The position numbers were made by a program, and so were the translations under genes. Positions 5,931-8,225 of a DNA stretch of 8,225 nucleotides are shown here, piece after piece (position 1 is the stretch's first letter; every line of letters starts with the position of its first letter). The stretch spans positions 1 through 8,225 of the forward strand of contig CAXTTV010000205.1 in NCBI GenBank assembly GCA_964247295.1. The letters run 5' to 3'. This stretch comes from CAXTTV01 sp964247295 (GTDB taxonomy: Bacteria > Chloroflexota > Ktedonobacteria > Ktedonobacterales > Ktedonobacteraceae). The notes below the pieces were generated by a model. The model saw only the letters and a list, made by a program, of their open reading frames with translations, was not told where the DNA came from and searched no databases.

Positions 5931-6644
5931 TTACAGAGAAGGTTTTTCAGAAGTTGGAGCCTGCTCTGAGCGCCCGAAGATTTTATAGCGTTGGACGACG
6001 CGGAAGTGCTCCCGTCTCTGGTAGAGCCAGAAGATCAGGCAGCCCATCGCCATGAAAAGGAGGATCATAATCAGAATCCAGAGAGCGACATTTCCAAACC
6101 CGCCGATAATGCGAGGATCAAGGAAAAAGTAAGGATACCAATGGGCAAAAAGGCCGCGCGCCTCAGTGTAGAAAGCATATAGTAAGGGGTAGGCCAGCCA
6201 GATCAAGATAGTTTGCTTGAAAGACCTGGTAATTGGGCCGCCGACGAGGAGCCAGTCGATCCATAAGCCCAAGGGCACAAGGAGATGCACAAAAAAATTA
6301 GAGATCCGGCCATAGATATTCGAGGTTGGAAAACCGGAAAGCAGAACCCAGTAGATGAGAATCGTCATCATTCCCGAAAGCATCAGAGCGCCTTTTACCT
6401 CTGGCGAATCGATCAGCCATGAAGCCTTACGTGTATATCTAGAGAGGAAAGCCAGGAAGAACCAGAGGGTAAGCGCGAGATTGGTCGTAATTGTAAAAAG
6501 GCTAAAAAAGTTTAGAGCCGATGCGAGATGCGTAAAGTAGCCTGGATGAGCGATCTCCAAAGAGATGATCTGAAGGGCCAGTCCAATAAACCCGAGAAGT
6601 GTCCAGGCCAGGCGGAAGCGAGAGAGGTAGGGAGGTACAAACAT
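5931..6644 (-). CDS. Pr6Pr family integral membrane protein
   Basis: Membrane protein of 237 residues with about six hydrophobic segments (near 9-30, 38-68, 87-108, 115-133, 143-160 and 182-210). It matches the Pr6Pr/FAR-17a-like pattern: an FFSLFTITTNL block after the first segment, then GALMLSGMMTILIYWVLL, then a membrane segment with HLLVPLGLWIDWLL. After that come WLAYPLLYAFYTEARG and WYPYFFLD. The physiological role of bacterial members is not established. The tail after residue 210 is hydrophilic and basic and probably cytoplasmic. The start ATG at 6644 has AAGGAG with 8-nt spacing. The gene sits downstream of the hydrolase terminator; no convincing promoter was found in 6645-6709, only a short TGTTG-A-CAACA palindrome at 6688-6698. 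It ends in TAA 70 nt before the DJ-1/PfpI gene. Confidence 0.9.
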   Translation of the reverse strand: MFVPPYLSRFRLAWTLLGFIGLALQIISLEIAHPGYFTHLASALNFFSLFTITTNLALTLWFFLAFLSRYTRKASWLIDSPEVKGALMLSGMMTILIYWVLLSGFPTSNIYGRISNFFVHLLVPLGLWIDWLLVGGPITRSFKQTILIWLAYPLLYAFYTEARGLFAHWYPYFFLDPRIIGGFGNVALWILIMILLFMAMGCLIFWLYQRREHFRVVQRYKIFGRSEQAPTSEKPSL

Positions 6645-6687
6645 ATACAGAGCTCCTTAAAAAGAGAGGGGGCAGCTTCAACCGTAT

Positions 6688-6698
6688 TGTTGACAACA
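6688..6698. promoter_or_regulatory. Small palindrome in the leader of the Pr6Pr gene
   Basis: TGTTG (6688-6692) and CAACA (6694-6698) flank a single central base. It lies between the hydrolase terminator and the Pr6Pr start, where a promoter would be expected, so it could be a repressor site. Chance occurrence is quite possible. Confidence 0.2.
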
Positions 6699-6709
6699 GA
6701 TAAAAAAGG

Positions 6710-6740
6710 GGTCCAGATACAGTTCTATTGTATCTGGACC
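6710..6740 (-). terminator. Rho-independent terminator of the NlpC/P60 hydrolase gene
   Basis: A perfect 11-bp stem, GGTCCAGATAC (6710-6720) with GTATCTGGACC (6730-6740), closes a 9-nt loop that can add an A-U pair. On the minus strand the stem is followed by CCTTTTTTA, a run of six U. It lies 34 nt after the stop codon at 6774-6776. Confidence 0.92.
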
Positions 6741-6773
6741 GAAAGCAATAATGCTAGAAAAAGAATACTCGTG

Positions 6774-7796
6774 TTAATTGTAGCGGTAGTAACCGACGAG
6801 GTCAGATAGGCGGCTCACATTATCTGTCTTCACATCGGTACCGGTTTTCAGAGCATTGATCATTTGACCATTGCCAATATAGATACCAACATGATGTGTA
6901 TTGCTGCTGCTAGAGCCGAAGAAGACCAGATCGCCTGGGCGGGGGGAGCTTACACGAGTCAGGTGTTGGACCTGATCGTTTGTATTACCAGCACCCAGAA
7001 CATCGGAGCCATAAGCCAGACTGTAGACCCAGCGAGTAAAGCCAGAGCAGTCAGCCCCGACTGTATGGGTTGCCGGGCAGGGATGAATAGAGCCAGTGTA
7101 GCCATCGCAAGTACCTGTGGAAGGTCCTGGACGATCACCATGTCCGCCACCCCATGAGTAGGGAACCGCCCCACCGCTCCAGCCTTTAACCGCATTTCCT
7201 TTCTCAATTGATCTTGCGATAGAAACAATCGTGCTATTGCCACCGCCGGTCCCGGCGGTCCCGGAGCCGTCATCAGAAACAAGAGATTGCCATGTCTGAG
7301 CTCCAGCAATGCCAGTAGTAGCGATTTTGTGCTTACTCTGATAGCTTTTGAGTGCGGAGGACGTTGTCGCTCCAAAGTTACCATCAACCGTCATGCTAGC
7401 TCCAGCTTGCTTAAGCTGGCGTTGTAGAGCAATGACCATAACGCCCTTATCGCCCGGCTTCACTTCCATTACTAAAGCAGCCCAGGTTTGAGATCCAACC
7501 TCTCCATCGGCCTCTACCCCCTGATCGGACTGGAAGCTTTTAACAGCGCTGGCCGTTCCAGTACCAAAATCGCCATCAACAGAAATATTGTAACCACGGG
7601 CACGAAGCATATACTGCATCGTCACAACATTCTCGCCATTGCTGCCCTGTTTAAGTGAAGGCCAGGTACCAGCAGCCTGAGCAGAATGCATGCGTGAAGA
7701 AATCGTCCATCCCAAGCTTGCAAGAGCTACCAGACCAAGTAGTAAGGAGACTAATGCAACGCGTATATCTTTTATAGAAAGTATATTTTTGTTCAT
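6774..7796 (-). CDS. Secreted NlpC/P60 peptidoglycan endopeptidase with two peptidoglycan-binding repeats
   Basis: Cell-wall hydrolase of 340 residues predicted to cut stem-peptide bonds in peptidoglycan outside the membrane. Residues 1-42 form a signal peptide (basic start, hydrophobic 12-32, AQA-AG cleavage site). Two PG_binding_1 repeats follow, at about 45-110 (WPSLKQGSNGENV, VDGDFGTGTASAVKSFQ) and 112-173 (VKPGDKGVMV, VDGNFGATTSSALKSYQ). A Gly/Ser/Thr linker leads to the NlpC/P60 domain (187-340). Catalytic Cys250 is in DCSGF and His302 in HHVGIYIG. The third polar position is Asn314 (MINAL) rather than the common His. A 25-residue insertion with Cys230 and Cys240 lies between VPYSWGGGHG and DCSGF. 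The ATG at 7796 is preferred to an in-frame GTG at 7823, because AAAGGG lies 11 nt upstream and the GTG falls inside a palindrome. A strong terminator follows. Confidence 0.93.
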   Translation of the reverse strand: MNKNILSIKDIRVALVSLLLGLVALASLGWTISSRMHSAQAAGTWPSLKQGSNGENVVTMQYMLRARGYNISVDGDFGTGTASAVKSFQSDQGVEADGEVGSQTWAALVMEVKPGDKGVMVIALQRQLKQAGASMTVDGNFGATTSSALKSYQSKHKIATTGIAGAQTWQSLVSDDGSGTAGTGGGNSTIVSIARSIEKGNAVKGWSGGAVPYSWGGGHGDRPGPSTGTCDGYTGSIHPCPATHTVGADCSGFTRWVYSLAYGSDVLGAGNTNDQVQHLTRVSSPRPGDLVFFGSSSSNTHHVGIYIGNGQMINALKTGTDVKTDNVSRLSDLVGYYRYN

Positions 7797-7811
7797 AAGG
7801 TAGACATCCCT

Positions 7812-7841
7812 TTCTTTTACCACTCATGAGTGGTAAAAGAA
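7812..7841. promoter_or_regulatory. 30-bp perfect palindrome abutting the hydrolase ribosome site
   Basis: The two 15-nt halves are exact reverse complements centred between 7826 and 7827, with arms TTCTTTTACCACTCA and its complement. In RNA it would form a hairpin whose 3' arm ends in the AA of the AAAGGG Shine-Dalgarno stretch (7808-7813). Neither strand has a U tract after it, so it is not a typical terminator. A dimeric repressor operator or a translation-control hairpin is more likely; a specific regulator cannot be named. Confidence 0.7.
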
Positions 7842-7909
7842 TAATATCTTATTGAATAGAATAAAGTCTATGTTTAACCAATTTGTACTATAAACTCTTT
7901 GGGGTTATA

Positions 7910-7940
7910 TTTTATCAATTGATAAAAATATTTTATCAAT
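7910..7940. repeat. Cluster of three TTTTATCAAT half-sites
   Basis: An 18-bp perfect palindrome (7910-7927) is made of TTTTATCAAT (7910-7919) and its inverted copy (7918-7927). A third direct copy lies at 7931-7940. The inverted copy and the third copy can also pair as a hairpin with 9-bp arms. The cluster overlaps the stop codon of the acetyltransferase gene (7936-7938) and sits upstream of the hydrolase gene, so it could be an operator for that gene or a weak AT-rich terminator for the upstream one. Confidence 0.5.
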
Positions 7941-8225
7941 AGGATGAAATCCATTCTTCTCGAAGAACCGCATAAAGATACTCGCTGCCCCAACTACCTT
8001 TAAACCAAATATTCTGGATAAAATGGCCCTCGCGTCGCAGACCAAGGCGCTTTAAAAGAGAGATTGAAGCCGTATTTGAGACATCTGTAATCGCAGTAAT
8101 GCGGTGAAGCTGATAGGTCTGGAAGGCATATGTAAGCCAGTAAGAGACAGCCTCAGTCGCGTAGCCACGGCCTTGAAAGGCGCGTGAAAGGGTATAGCCG
8201 ATCTCAGCTTGTTGAGTATCATAGG
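7936..8225 (-). CDS. GNAT family N-acetyltransferase, RimJ/RimL type (5' end beyond window)
   Basis: The C-terminal 95 residues of an acetyltransferase that uses acetyl-CoA; the start lies beyond position 8225. The fragment begins YDTQQAEIGYTLSRAFQGRGYATEA, where QGRGYA is the acetyl-CoA pyrophosphate-binding motif A (fragment residues 17-22). Then HRITAITDVSNTASISLLKRLG and LRREGHF form the conserved late block of the RimJ/RimL (Acetyltransf_3) group, followed by a final strand EYLYAVLREEW. It ends in TGA at 7936-7938. Relatives acetylate ribosomal protein N-termini, antibiotics or small amines; the substrate here cannot be told. The hydrolase gene starts 139 nt further on the same strand, with operator-like repeats between, so separate transcription is likely. 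Confidence 0.92.
   Translation of the reverse strand, partial: YDTQQAEIGYTLSRAFQGRGYATEAVSYWLTYAFQTYQLHRITAITDVSNTASISLLKRLGLRREGHFIQNIWFKGSWGSEYLYAVLREEWISSY

Noticed and set aside
7797..7823. GTG at 7823 as the start of the NlpC/P60 hydrolase
   Set aside because: It lies inside the 30-bp palindrome and adds charged residues before a standard signal peptide. The ATG at 7796 has an AAAGGG site at reasonable spacing.
7842..7935. c-di-AMP (ydaO-type) riboswitch upstream of the hydrolase
   Set aside because: Such riboswitches often precede NlpC/P60 genes, but the 94 nt available are too short and AT-rich and lack the conserved ydaO core.

Overview
All seven genes supported in this 8.2-kb window lie on the minus strand, so transcription runs from high to low coordinates. 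Gene content suggests a Gram-positive-like or monoderm bacterium. It has a selenocysteine formate dehydrogenase that, from memory, resembles actinobacterial and Chloroflexota forms. It also has a lipoprotein-anchored CUT1 sugar importer, a secreted NlpC/P60 hydrolase with two peptidoglycan-binding repeats, and a Pr6Pr-type membrane protein. The mid GC content and this mix would fit Ktedonobacteria (Chloroflexota), but that placement is inference. A run of 10 N marks a scaffold gap, so this is a draft assembly.

Layout in transcription order. (1) 8225-7936: the last 95 residues of a GNAT (RimJ/RimL-type) acetyltransferase. (2) 7796-6774: a secreted cell-wall hydrolase, preceded by a 30-bp perfect palindrome and a cluster of TTTTATCAAT half-sites, and closed by a strong intrinsic terminator. 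(3) 6644-5931: a Pr6Pr-family membrane protein. (4) 5860-5258: a DJ-1/PfpI-family protein. Its 3' end and downstream flank are repeated in diverged form across the N gap, so the gap may hide a tandem paralogue. (5) 4967-3627, 3466-2519 and 2513-1599: a carbohydrate ABC importer (lipoprotein, then two permeases) with its own promoter, an internal hairpin after the lipoprotein gene and a final terminator. No ATPase gene is present. (6) 1306-1: the first 435 residues of a formate dehydrogenase alpha subunit. It is interrupted at codon 195 by an in-frame TGA that is clearly a selenocysteine codon, because a textbook bacterial SECIS hairpin follows it.

How the genes work together: the three importer genes form one transport unit. 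The lipoprotein captures sugar outside the membrane, the permeases form the channel, and a shared MsmX/UgpC-type ATPase encoded elsewhere must power it. The formate dehydrogenase is a separate unit that needs Sec machinery (SelA, SelB, SelC, SelD) and molybdopterin cofactor synthesis from elsewhere in the genome. The other genes appear functionally unrelated to each other. The strongest non-routine signals are the Sec recoding with SECIS, the duplicated gene end at the assembly gap, and the palindromes upstream of the cell-wall hydrolase. I saw no tRNA, rRNA, CRISPR array or insertion sequence, and nothing I would call an undescribed multi-gene system.
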